This document shows, piece after piece, positions 1 through 7,855 of a stretch of DNA of 64,000 nucleotides. Under the pieces are notes generated by a model. That model was not told the origin of the DNA. It did no database searches and saw only the letters and a program-made list of their open reading frames with translations. Source of the DNA: Mariaggregatimicrobium sp964498785 (GTDB lineage: Bacteria; Zhuqueibacterota; Zhuqueibacteria; Thermofontimicrobiales; Thiofontviventaceae); NCBI GenBank assembly GCA_964498785.1, contig CAZCJL010000003.1, positions 62,001 to 126,000 of the forward strand, written 5' to 3'. The translations under genes and the position numbers were made by a program. Each line of letters begins with the position of its first letter. Position 1 is the first letter of the stretch.

Positions 1-1433
1 CCCTGACTTCCTGTTCTGATTTTTAAATTATCAAGCGAACCCGGTGAAACCGTAATTTCATCTGTAACGTCATCCGTTGCAGTGCTATGGTCTGCCTTAA
101 TCCATCCTGTTCCTTTCGTTGTACCTGTAAATAGTGTCGACGAAACATTTGTTGATGGATTCGTTGTTCCGATACCATTTCCGACAGACCAATTTACATT
201 TTGATCGGCAATATAGTTATCATCTGCATCATAACCGGCTGCATGGACGGTAAAACTTTGTCCGGCCTGAATTGAATTCGTTGTGTACTCGGCGCCATCT
301 CCGCTTGCTCCTGCAACGATCTGTACATAATTTAAATTACCAGCATTAACGGTTAAATCACCTGTTTCATCGTCATTTGCCGCTGCATGATTTGCTTGAA
401 TTCTGCCTGTCCCGACGGTTGTTGCATCAAAAATTGTGAAAACCGCCGGAGATGCGGATATCTGCCCAATACCATTTGTGACCTGCCAGGTAACCGACTC
501 ATCTCCCGTATAATTCCCGTCCGAATCATAACCTGCGGCATGAACAGTTAAACTTTGATCTGTTGTCAATGTCCGCGTTGTCAGTTCAGGCCCTGCCCCA
601 CCTTCCCCTTCCACAATCTTTACTTGTGTTAAGGCGCCGGCTGAAACTGTAATATTACCAGTATAATCGATCACGCCCGAACCATTATCTGCACTTACCT
701 GTCCCACTCCGGTTGTCGTAAACGTCAAATTAGTCGATGTACCTGTGCTTGCAGATAAATTTCCGATATTTCCGGAAACGCTCCAATTTACCGATTGATC
801 GCCCAGGTAATTATTCAGTGCATCATAGCCCGCAGCATACATCATAATCGACTGGTCTGCGGTTTTTGCCAAACTTCCAATCTCACTGCCGCTACCACCG
901 GCAGCATCTTCTATTCGGATATAACTCAAAGAACCAGTGCTAATATTCAGAGAATTATTATAAGTCCCATTATCAATATTTGTTTTTTGCTTTGTCTTCG
1001 TGATAAATGATACAGTGTATGTACCAGGTGAAGCATTTTTAATATTACCGACTTTAAATGAAACAGAGGTATTTCCTGGTACATTATTCCCTGTACTATC
1101 TCTCAGCAATTGTATTTTATGATCAACAACTTTCACAGAATCAAAACCGCCTGTCATTCCCGGAGCAACTGCCTGCGCCAACTCCACATCGCTTAAATTA
1201 AATGCCGCTGGAAAGGTGATAAATATCCACCCGTCAGCAGGAATACCAACATCCGAACCATTTCCAGTCGATGATGATTTAATATCGAACGTATATATTG
1301 TTGTCGCACCAGCCTGATTATTGCCCGGCGTGACACTGTTTATGATTAAATCTCCTTCTTCAGCAAATAAACTGCCCCCGGTCATGAGAATGATCAAAGT
1401 TGCGTAAATTACCCACAGAGGCTGTATTCTCAT
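1..1433 (-). CDS. Large secreted Ig-like repeat protein, 3' end beyond the window
   Basis: An open frame runs from an ATG at 1433 off the left edge without a stop, so only the first 477 or so residues are visible. It opens with a signal peptide ending near LFA-EE at residue 24. An N-terminal domain (about residues 25 to 155) contains the motif TGNGSDVGIPADG followed by a hydrophobic strand ITFPAAF. At least three copies of a roughly 95-residue domain follow, each of the pattern Y(V/I)-I-x-GxxGxGxE, T-x-D-Q-S, AAGYD, and W-x-V. Both domain types recur in the giant protein that starts at 53085, so the two are paralogues. It lies 61 bp downstream of the 167-residue secreted protein on the same strand, probably one operon. 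The role is likely cell-surface or extracellular (adhesion or matrix), but no catalytic motif is visible. Confidence 0.85.
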   Translation of the reverse strand, partial: MRIQPLWVIYATLIILMTGGSLFAEEGDLIINSVTPGNNQAGATTIYTFDIKSSSTGNGSDVGIPADGWIFITFPAAFNLSDVELAQAVAPGMTGGFDSVKVVDHKIQLLRDSTGNNVPGNTSVSFKVGNIKNASPGTYTVSFITKTKQKTNIDNGTYNNSLNISTGSLSYIRIEDAAGGSGSEIGSLAKTADQSIMMYAAGYDALNNYLGDQSVNWSVSGNIGNLSASTGTSTNLTFTTTGVGQVSADNGSGVIDYTGNITVSAGALTQVKIVEGEGGAGPELTTRTLTTDQSLTVHAAGYDSDGNYTGDESVTWQVTNGIGQISASPAVFTIFDATTVGTGRIQANHAAANDDETGDLTVNAGNLNYVQIVAGASGDGAEYTTNSIQAGQSFTVHAAGYDADDNYIADQNVNWSVGNGIGTTNPSTNVSSTLFTGTTKGTGWIKADHSTATDDVTDEITVSPGSLDNLKIRTGSQ

Positions 1434-1494
1434 AATAAACTCGCGTTGAAATCCCTAAGATGTTTGTCCAATAAAAAAAATCAAGATGAATTAA

Positions 1495-1998
1495 TCATTT
1501 TGAAGCATTCGGTACTACCTGTATTTCTTCCTCTCTGTTTAATACGGTCTGATTATTGTCATTTCTAATTTCAATTGTTACTTTATTATTATTGACTGCG
1601 GAATCAGGATTTTTTACATTCGCAAACTTAATGTTCACTTTTTCATTGGGTAAAATATTTTTTCCAAGGCCGGTTCGTTTTAAAATAACACTGGAATTAT
1701 TTACAGAAACCTCAAACCCACCATTAATTGTTGTTGAGCTTGCAATAGTGACGCCCGATAGATCAAAATCTTCCGGGAACGACACAACAACAGAGGCATT
1801 TTGCGTTATTTCCTGCTCCACCGAAAAATAAATTTCATAGATAGATTTTTCTCCGGCCTCCCCATTTCTCGCATTTATCCTGACTGTATCCGCTGGCATC
1901 GCATTTAAGATATTACACAATAGAAGCAAAGTAAATATCATTACAAACTTAACTGTTCTAAAATATTTTAATGTTTCAATTAGATACATAACTATCAC
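1495..1998 (-). CDS. Small secreted protein, single copy of the giant-protein N-terminal domain
   Basis: A 167-residue protein with an N-terminal hydrophobic stretch (about residues 15 to 33) ending in LNA, which reads as a signal peptide. The rest is one domain of alternating strands: GEKSIYEIYF, then VVVSFPEDFDLSG, then a block ending in KVNIKFANVKNP. The same block order is found near the N-terminus of the gene downstream and of the giant protein at 53085 (AGEESIYDF, FTFPAGFDIS, VTVRIANIENS). It lacks the GIPADG insertion that both large proteins carry. The first ATG is at 1998; inner methionines at residues 4 and 20 are alternatives. It is probably co-transcribed with the large partial gene 61 bp downstream. 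No function is known; a surface-assembly or partner role is inference. Confidence 0.75.
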   Translation of the reverse strand: MIVMYLIETLKYFRTVKFVMIFTLLLLCNILNAMPADTVRINARNGEAGEKSIYEIYFSVEQEITQNASVVVSFPEDFDLSGVTIASSTTINGGFEVSVNNSSVILKRTGLGKNILPNEKVNIKFANVKNPDSAVNNNKVTIEIRNDNNQTVLNREEEIQVVPNASK

Positions 1999-2209
1999 TC
2001 CAAAATTTAAAGAGTTACGTTATAAAAGTAAATAAACTTTTTAATTATTTGCAAATATTGTACCAATAAAAGGGAGAACTGATTATAATGGTTGGGAAGC
2101 TTTTGAATTTATAAAGATTAAGAGGCAATGAAAAGTCAGTAACTAGAAAACCAGATAGGATCAATTCACACAGGTCTGGTATTGTGGTTGAAAATTGAAC
2201 ATATCCCAA

Positions 2210-3328
2210 TCATTTTAGAATAGCTCTAAGTAGAATCAAAAAACCTTTCCCATCATTTTCAGCCAATTTTAAATTCTTTTCCGCTTTTTTATAGTTTGGG
2301 TTAATTTTCAGGGCCTGTCTGAATTCATCGAGAGCATTTAGAAATAAATTTCTACATTGTATCAAATATGCTATTCCTAAATAATTTCGCAAATCAGCAT
2401 AGTAAGGAAATTTTTTTATTGCATCTTTTAACCGGGCAATGTGCTCGCTGATAAATTTATCATCCTTTCCTTTTCCACCGAACATAAACTTCAGATAAAA
2501 TTCATTTTCAAAGCTATTAATAGATTCAAGCGTATTTACACCTTCAATTTTTTCTAACACCTTTAACGTATTTTCGATGTCATCTTCATCAAAATATTCA
2601 TAAGCTTCAATCAACGTATCAGAATCGATATATTTTTCAGCTTTTTGTAAGTGATCAAGCGCCAGTTTTTTGCGTTGCTCTACATCCGGCAGATCATCTA
2701 CGTCACTATTTGAGACAACACTCCGTAATAGCGCAAGGACAATATTGTAACGCACTTCAACATAATTTTTATTCAACTCCAAAGCTTTTTCAAACTCACC
2801 AAGAGCCGCCCTGTACTTTTGCTGTTTTGAATATACCCTTCCCATAGCATTGTGAATATCCGGATAATCAGCGTGGTGTTCGATGCCTGTCTTTAAAATT
2901 GTTTCAGCTTGTTCAAGTTCTCCAATTTCATAATAAACCAGTCCCAGATTTTTATAAGATTCAATATACTTATTATCAAGCTCTATAGCTCGTTCAAATT
3001 CCTTTTTTGCTTCATTGTACAAATTCTTTTGTAAAAACACCAGTCCTAACTTATTATTGGAGCTTGCATGTCGAATTGTTTTCACTTTCTCAGCAATGTA
3101 AAATAAAAGCTCAATTTCAGACATCATTTCCTTATGAATGGATGCAATTTGCTCTCGAACCGATTCTGCTGTGCCCTGTGCCTGAAACTGCACTTCTTTT
3201 TTAAAAACAACTTTTCCGCCTTCATAGATAGTGGACACAATTTTATTTACCGGTTCTAAATAATTTGTTTGTATGTGGAATTTATTACCACCAGCTAAAA
3301 CCTCACTATTCAATCCTGCGCTTTCCAT
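2210..3328 (-). CDS. TPR-repeat protein
   Basis: A 372-residue soluble protein without a signal peptide. Residues 90 to 200 form three consecutive tetratricopeptide repeats (for example NLGLVYYEIGELEQAE and AMGRVYSKQQKYRAALGEFEKALEL). A further TPR pair lies near the C-terminus around residues 310 to 360 (NYLGIAYLI, ALDEFRQALKINP). The N-terminal 80 residues start with a strand-rich segment (HIQTNYLEP, STIYEGGKVVFKK) that I cannot assign. TPRs mediate protein contacts, so a scaffold role is likely, but the partner is unknown. It is the last gene of a minus-strand run that includes coaD and rsmD, 60 bp downstream of coaD. A weak 6-bp hairpin (2150 to 2180) lies just past its stop. Confidence 0.85.
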   Translation of the reverse strand: MESAGLNSEVLAGGNKFHIQTNYLEPVNKIVSTIYEGGKVVFKKEVQFQAQGTAESVREQIASIHKEMMSEIELLFYIAEKVKTIRHASSNNKLGLVFLQKNLYNEAKKEFERAIELDNKYIESYKNLGLVYYEIGELEQAETILKTGIEHHADYPDIHNAMGRVYSKQQKYRAALGEFEKALELNKNYVEVRYNIVLALLRSVVSNSDVDDLPDVEQRKKLALDHLQKAEKYIDSDTLIEAYEYFDEDDIENTLKVLEKIEGVNTLESINSFENEFYLKFMFGGKGKDDKFISEHIARLKDAIKKFPYYADLRNYLGIAYLIQCRNLFLNALDEFRQALKINPNYKKAEKNLKLAENDGKGFLILLRAILK

Positions 3329-3388
3329 TCTTCCCCTTTATTCATCTTATCCACACAATTATTGTTAATAAACTGACAATATTATCGG

Positions 3389-3886
3389 TTATTTTGTTTG
3401 TTTCTTTAACTCTTGGATTTTTTTCTTAATTTTAATATACACTTCTTTTGGGACAAAACAACTGATATCCCCATTTAACTGTGCAACTTCTTTAACAATG
3501 GTTGAATTTAAATATGTAAATTTCTCATTCGGCATTAGAAAGACTGTTAGTAAGCTCTTTGATAGCTTACGATTAACCAGGGCCATTTGAAATTCATATT
3601 CAAAATCTGAGGTCGCTCTTAAACCTCGAATAATGGCAGCAGCACTCCGTTTTTCAGCATAATTCACCAGTAATTCATTAAAACTTTCCACCTCAACGTT
3701 GGCTAAGGAACGAACCGACGATTTTATCATGTCTAATCTTTCATCAATAGTAAAAAGCGGTGATTTCTGAGGATTTGTTGTTACTGCAACGATTACTTTA
3801 TCAAACAAGGAGGCAGAACGTTGTATTATGTCCACATGGCCATTTGTAATAGGGTCAAAGGTACCAGGATAAATGCCTATTTTCAC
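3389..3886 (-). CDS. coaD: Phosphopantetheine adenylyltransferase
   Basis: CoaD transfers AMP from ATP to 4'-phosphopantetheine, the fourth step of coenzyme A synthesis, in the cytoplasm. The 165-residue length is typical for the family. The nucleotidyltransferase signature T-x-G-H is present at residues 14 to 17 in the context GTFDPITNGH, and the second signature reads NSTIVKEVA near residue 128, where ISSTxVRE is usual. RGLRATSDFEYE, around residue 90, is also a family hallmark. The start is GTG at 3886, with AGAGG a few bases upstream. It lies 9 bp downstream of rsmD; the rsmD-coaD pair is found together in many bacteria. Confidence 0.97.
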   Translation of the reverse strand: MKIGIYPGTFDPITNGHVDIIQRSASLFDKVIVAVTTNPQKSPLFTIDERLDMIKSSVRSLANVEVESFNELLVNYAEKRSAAAIIRGLRATSDFEYEFQMALVNRKLSKSLLTVFLMPNEKFTYLNSTIVKEVAQLNGDISCFVPKEVYIKIKKKIQELKKQTK

Positions 3887-3895
3887 AATGTGCCT

Positions 3896-4441
3896 CTATT
3901 TTTTATAAAAAGAAACAGATGTATCCCCCAAATTTTTATTTTTGATTAAATTTGAATTTGTGTAGCCATTCAACTCTAATTTCGAGGCATGTTCAAGAAT
4001 AAAAATTCCATTATCACTTAGAATATCGACCTCATTAAAAATCTCTAAAATTTTTATATGATAATCGCTATCATAAGGAGGGTCAGCAAATATAATATCA
4101 AATTTTTGTCGTTTTTTCGAAACCCAATTTATATATCTAATGACATCGCTGACTACAACTTGTGCCAGCGATGTTAGATTTGTTAATTCTAAATTTTTTT
4201 TTATGACTTTTGAATGAAGTTTATTTTTTTCAACAAATACAGCGGAGGCAGCCCCCCTGCTTAGCGCTTCAATTCCTAAATTCCCAGATCCGGCAAATAA
4301 ATCTAATACCTCAGAATCCTGAATCCATTCACCAAGAAAATTAAAAATAAATTCCTTTGTTCGATTAGTTGTCGGACGAATAGAGCTCATGTTTTGTAAT
4401 CGAAGCACTCGTCCTTTCCGGGAACCGCCGATAACCCGCAT
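3896..4441 (-). CDS. rsmD: 16S rRNA (guanine966-N2)-methyltransferase
   Basis: RsmD methylates G966 of 16S rRNA using S-adenosylmethionine. The 181-residue length fits the family. Visible motifs are the N-terminal RVIGGSRKGR segment, RPTTNRTKEFIFN near residue 27, the SAM-binding loop LDLFAGSGNLGIEALSRGA around residue 47, and the catalytic DPPYD around residue 120. The ATG at 4441 opens directly on the conserved MRVIGG. The gene lies 9 bp before coaD and 27 bp after the PilN-like gene, so it is probably part of one long minus-strand transcript. Confidence 0.96.
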   Translation of the reverse strand: MRVIGGSRKGRVLRLQNMSSIRPTTNRTKEFIFNFLGEWIQDSEVLDLFAGSGNLGIEALSRGAASAVFVEKNKLHSKVIKKNLELTNLTSLAQVVVSDVIRYINWVSKKRQKFDIIFADPPYDSDYHIKILEIFNEVDILSDNGIFILEHASKLELNGYTNSNLIKNKNLGDTSVSFYKK

Positions 4442-4468
4442 TTACTAATTCCTCAGGAATTACACAAT

Positions 4469-5440
4469 CTACATTTGATTGTATATTTCCATATTCAAAA
4501 TTAGATTAATTTTATTACTATTTAAATTTACGTCAGACGTAATAAAAACTATTTTAGCTAAATTAACATTCAAATTCGCTTCAATTAATCTGTTTAAAAA
4601 GTTTAATTGAGCATCTTTGCTACCAACAGCATGAAAAAGAACAGGAACTTTTTTATAACCATTCTCTGTAATTTCCTTATTTAACTCGAATTTCTTCAAC
4701 GAGAGTCCAAATTGTTTACAATATTCTGTAAATAGATTATTTACTTCATTTGGACTCAAAAAGTTAGGTAAGCTTGTAATACCTGCGCCATTAATAGAAA
4801 TGCTTCCATTTAAAAGCGCTTGCTGATAGCTGTATCCTTCAATATTTCTTTTATCACGTGATAAAACTTTCACATTTCCGTTTGGAAATCGTTGCTGCAA
4901 AATACCCGTCACATCAGAAATATTATTAGAAGTTTGCCCTAAAAATTCAGTTAAAAAACTGCCATCCCGATACTTAATCATTGTAAAATTAACATTTTGA
5001 GGAATCGTTGCCAAAATAGTCTCTACAGTTTTTATCCCTCTGCGGGTCGAATTGATATTTTCCCTTACAAACGTCGGAATATTTACAAGTGGCTGTTCGG
5101 GCGTTAGTACTTGTTCAGTAGGCGTTTCGGTCATGTCAGTTGGCTTGACCGATTCTGTCTTAATTTCTTCAGTGATTTTAGGTTTATCCTTTGATGATTT
5201 CATGACAATAAAAATCACGACCGCTATAGCAGTAACAGCAAGAATACCGAATAGAATGAAAGCCGTCTTTTTTGACCTGCTTTGTGTATAACTTCTATCA
5301 TATAAACTATGATCTAAATCTGAATCAGAAAATTCAGATTCTGAAGAATATTCTCCGGTATCTGCATTATAATCGTTTGAAAGATCATCATTTTCATGCT
5401 GATCTTTGTCGTCATCACCAATTAAATTAATATCGACCAT
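4469..5440 (-). CDS. PilN/PilO-like inner-membrane pilus assembly protein (tentative)
   Basis: A 323-residue bitopic protein. It begins MVDINLIGDD, resembling the INLLP opening of PilN that contacts PilM. A strongly acidic stretch of about 40 residues follows, then one transmembrane helix at about residues 58 to 80 (ILFGILAVTAIAVVIFIVM), and a long extracytoplasmic part with two alpha/beta modules (about 130 to 210 and 230 to 320). This layout matches PilN/PilO: cytoplasmic tip, single helix, ferredoxin-like periplasmic fold. The next gene upstream looks like PilM and the one before that is a pseudopilin, which supports the assignment. The start ATG follows AGGAG at good spacing. The overall identity is inferred from topology and neighbours more than from clear sequence motifs. 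Confidence 0.55.
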   Translation of the reverse strand: MVDINLIGDDDKDQHENDDLSNDYNADTGEYSSESEFSDSDLDHSLYDRSYTQSRSKKTAFILFGILAVTAIAVVIFIVMKSSKDKPKITEEIKTESVKPTDMTETPTEQVLTPEQPLVNIPTFVRENINSTRRGIKTVETILATIPQNVNFTMIKYRDGSFLTEFLGQTSNNISDVTGILQQRFPNGNVKVLSRDKRNIEGYSYQQALLNGSISINGAGITSLPNFLSPNEVNNLFTEYCKQFGLSLKKFELNKEITENGYKKVPVLFHAVGSKDAQLNFLNRLIEANLNVNLAKIVFITSDVNLNSNKINLILNMEIYNQM

Positions 5441-5480
5441 GGCCTTCTCCTTTTATTATTAGGCCCTTTCAATTAGTTAC

Positions 5481-6446
5481 TTATCTTAAGGCTGAACCAA
5501 CACATATTGTAAAAGTCTCCGGACGAGACCAAATATACTCATCAACACTAACATTTTGCGCGAAACGCAACCTTCTGAACGGATTGGCTCTATCGATACG
5601 GACATTGTATGTGTTTTGTAGCAACTCCAGCATTTCGTCCTGCACCATATCGCCGTATAGAAAAATTCGGTTAAAATTTTCTATTTTTTCTCCCAGTTTA
5701 TTATCAAGTAAAAGCCGTCTTAATTCTTTTGAGATTAGCTGAGACAGAGCTTCGCCTAGCTCTGCTTTTGGTTTATCCTTTTCAAATTCAAACGGTACAG
5801 AATGGGTTGTATAAAAATTGAAGCCCCTGAGTAAGGTAAATTCGATACAATTGTTTTCAATACAAATGAGTGAGTAAATCTCTCCTTCACGACATTCATA
5901 ATTTTTCTGAATAGCGCGAATCGCTGCAAAAATATCTGTATCAATCATTTTTAAACGGACATTTGCTTTTTTAAATATCTGTTTGATATAATTAATTACA
6001 GCCTCTCTTACAGCAACAATAACCATCTCCCTTTTAGAGCTATTGTGATCGGAGCTTAATTTTTCAAAATCTATAATATAATCATCTTTATCGGAAAATG
6101 AGAATTGTTTTACTTCCCAATCGACTTGATCTACCAACTCCTCATCAGAAAAATCAGAGTCATAAGGATATTTTTTAATGATAACATACTGGCTGGCCAA
6201 ACTAAATATTGCATTACTATCGCTAAAAGCAAATTCTTCAATCATGCTTCTTAATTGTTCTGCAAAATCATCAATATGTTTATTGTCAATAATAGCCTGC
6301 GAATTTAACGGATATTCTAATTTGCTCTCCGTAATTTTATTGATCCTGTACTGATTATTCGAGGTTGCTTCAACTTCGATCAATTTAATTTTTTCGTCTT
6401 TGATGACTACTCCAAGCAAAGGTTCTTGACTCCCGTCTGTCATCAT
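5481..6446 (-). CDS. PilM-like actin-fold protein (tentative)
   Basis: A 321-residue cytoplasmic protein. It opens with LLGVVIKDEKIKLIEVE, the position where PilM and its relatives have GxDIGxxxIKxVEL, although the glycine/aspartate pair typical of an active nucleotide site is eroded. Further resemblances are a central VDWEVKQF segment (the usual PilM pattern is I-x-WEAEQY-I), the VAVREAVINYI stretch, MIDTDIFAAIRA, and a late strand block IFLYGD near residue 265. PilM anchors PilN at the cytoplasmic face of type IV pilus machines. The gene lies 40 bp upstream of the PilN-like gene and 56 bp downstream of the pseudopilin gene. The loss of the canonical phosphate loop may mean that it no longer binds nucleotide. 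Confidence 0.6.
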   Translation of the reverse strand: MMTDGSQEPLLGVVIKDEKIKLIEVEATSNNQYRINKITESKLEYPLNSQAIIDNKHIDDFAEQLRSMIEEFAFSDSNAIFSLASQYVIIKKYPYDSDFSDEELVDQVDWEVKQFSFSDKDDYIIDFEKLSSDHNSSKREMVIVAVREAVINYIKQIFKKANVRLKMIDTDIFAAIRAIQKNYECREGEIYSLICIENNCIEFTLLRGFNFYTTHSVPFEFEKDKPKAELGEALSQLISKELRRLLLDNKLGEKIENFNRIFLYGDMVQDEMLELLQNTYNVRIDRANPFRRLRFAQNVSVDEYIWSRPETFTICVGSALR

Positions 6447-6502
6447 TCATCCTTAAATTTATCCAAATTTCTAATACAAGCCCAAAGAAAGTAAAACAAT
6501 TG

Positions 6503-7393
6503 TTATTTCAACCAACTCTTTTCCCCTGCTTCAATTTTTCCATGATTTTCAAGTCGTAAATGTCCGAGAAAATATTTTTTAAAATCTTTCTTGGATTGCG
6601 CGATTTGATTTGAATCTATCGGACAATAGATATTTAGTATTTTAATTACTGATGTATCTACTACAGCAACTTTGTATGGATCATTAGTGGTTGGGCATGT
6701 TTTGATTTCATTAAGAGTAAAAGCCACAGCACTATCTATTTTTCCTGCCCATTTTTGATTTGAATACAATGTATCAGCTATCACTCCTTTTGGAATATCA
6801 GGCATAATTCTCTGAAGTACAATTTTTAACGAATCATCATTCTGAATCGGCTCAATAATATCCAGAACCGGATTGTTTTCAGCGATTCTGCGAAGTACGT
6901 AAATGTCTGTACTATCCAGATTACGATATGTCAAAACAGAATCTTTCAATTTTGTCTTTTCCAATCTTTTTAAAATAACGCCAGCTAAATTAGTGTCGTA
7001 TATGCTGTTAAAAAGAATTGTCTCCATTAATGTGTCTGCTAAAAACTTTTTAACGAAAATATCTGCAACAGAATCTTCATTTGTTAAATCATTTAAAATT
7101 TGAACGGTGAGAGCAGTATCCGAATATAAGTACTCAAGACTTAGTTCGCCGGTGGTATCGTCTTGAATAAAAGAAATAACTTTATCTAGAGTATCTTCAT
7201 AATTATTATGATACTTAAGATATACTAGTTCTGCTTTTAAAATGCGATCCATATTACTGTGGCAAATTTCAGCATTCTTCTCTGCCTCTTTCCATACCAT
7301 TTTCGGATACAGAATTGTTGCAACCAAAGCGACAATCAATATCACAATCAGTATCTCTAAAATAATAGATCCTCGCGGCTTTACCTTCGCCAT
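6503..7393 (-). CDS. Type IV pilin-like / pseudopilin protein
   Basis: A 296-residue protein with a class III signal: a short positive leader MAKVKPRG, cleavage predicted after Gly8, then SIILEILIVILIVALVATIL. Glutamate falls at position +5 of the mature protein, as prepilin peptidase substrates require. The remaining 260 residues are predicted extracytoplasmic and rather long for a minor pilin. They include a Cys near residue 43 and a second cysteine-containing segment around residue 233 (KTCPTTNDPYKVAVVD), the latter reminiscent of the C-terminal CP-x-xG-x-Y segments of pseudopilins. The ATG is preceded by AAGGAGG. It heads the trio with PilM-like and PilN-like genes and lies 28 bp after comEA, suggesting a DNA-uptake or secretion pilus. 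Confidence 0.75.
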   Translation of the reverse strand: MAKVKPRGSIILEILIVILIVALVATILYPKMVWKEAEKNAEICHSNMDRILKAELVYLKYHNNYEDTLDKVISFIQDDTTGELSLEYLYSDTALTVQILNDLTNEDSVADIFVKKFLADTLMETILFNSIYDTNLAGVILKRLEKTKLKDSVLTYRNLDSTDIYVLRRIAENNPVLDIIEPIQNDDSLKIVLQRIMPDIPKGVIADTLYSNQKWAGKIDSAVAFTLNEIKTCPTTNDPYKVAVVDTSVIKILNIYCPIDSNQIAQSKKDFKKYFLGHLRLENHGKIEAGEKSWLK

Positions 7394-7420
7394 TTTTCCC
7401 TCCTTGTAAAAAATTGAAAA

Positions 7421-7855
7421 TTAGTTGCTAATTTTGAGATAAGGTCTTAACATCTTTAGACGCTTTTTACCAATGCCTTTTATTTTTATGAGTTCGTCAA
7501 CATTTTTAAATTTTCCGACAGTGTTTCGATATTCAATAATTCGCTTTGCATATACTGGGCCAATATTTGGCAATCTTTGTAAATCTTTTTGCGTTGCAGT
7601 ATTTATATCAACTGTCCACACCGAATTTTTAATCGTTTTGTTGATTTGGATATTTGGTTTAAATTTATCTTCATTCAGAATCGCGGCTAATTTACGCTTA
7701 AATTTTATAATATTATAACTTACAATTTCTTTGTTATCTGATTCTTTCGCTTTGTGAATTTTAAATCCGCATAACATATTTATTAATAAAAAAATGGTAA
7801 TAATAACAATTCTATCATTTTTAGAAAAGAGAAAATATTTATTAAAAAAATGCAT
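7421..7855 (-). CDS. ComEA-like helix-hairpin-helix protein
   Basis: A 144-residue protein with one N-terminal transmembrane helix (about residues 15 to 31) and a C-terminal tandem helix-hairpin-helix domain (about residues 75 to 142). The core reads VDINTATQKDLQRLPNIGP, then AKRIIEYR, then IKGIGKKRLKMLRPYL, which is the ComEA signature. ComEA binds incoming double-stranded DNA outside the inner membrane during natural transformation. The first 14 bases overlap the 3' end of dnaJ, so translation is probably coupled. The pseudopilin gene follows after 28 bp, which strengthens a competence reading. No ComEC channel gene is in this window. Similar HHH proteins exist with other DNA-binding roles. 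Confidence 0.85.
   Translation of the reverse strand: MHFFNKYFLFSKNDRIVIITIFLLINMLCGFKIHKAKESDNKEIVSYNIIKFKRKLAAILNEDKFKPNIQINKTIKNSVWTVDINTATQKDLQRLPNIGPVYAKRIIEYRNTVGKFKNVDELIKIKGIGKKRLKMLRPYLKISN

Noticed and set aside
3347..3355. A perfect DnaA box TTATCCACA between the TPR gene and coaD
   Set aside because: It is isolated and about 24 kb from dnaA; one exact 9-mer is expected by chance at this scale, although a regulatory role cannot be excluded.
4849..4866. An 18-bp perfect palindrome, TTTTATCACGTGATAAAA, resembling parS
   Set aside because: It lacks the TGTTTC and GAAACA arms beyond the CACGTG core and lies inside the PilN-like coding sequence; its core is common by chance.
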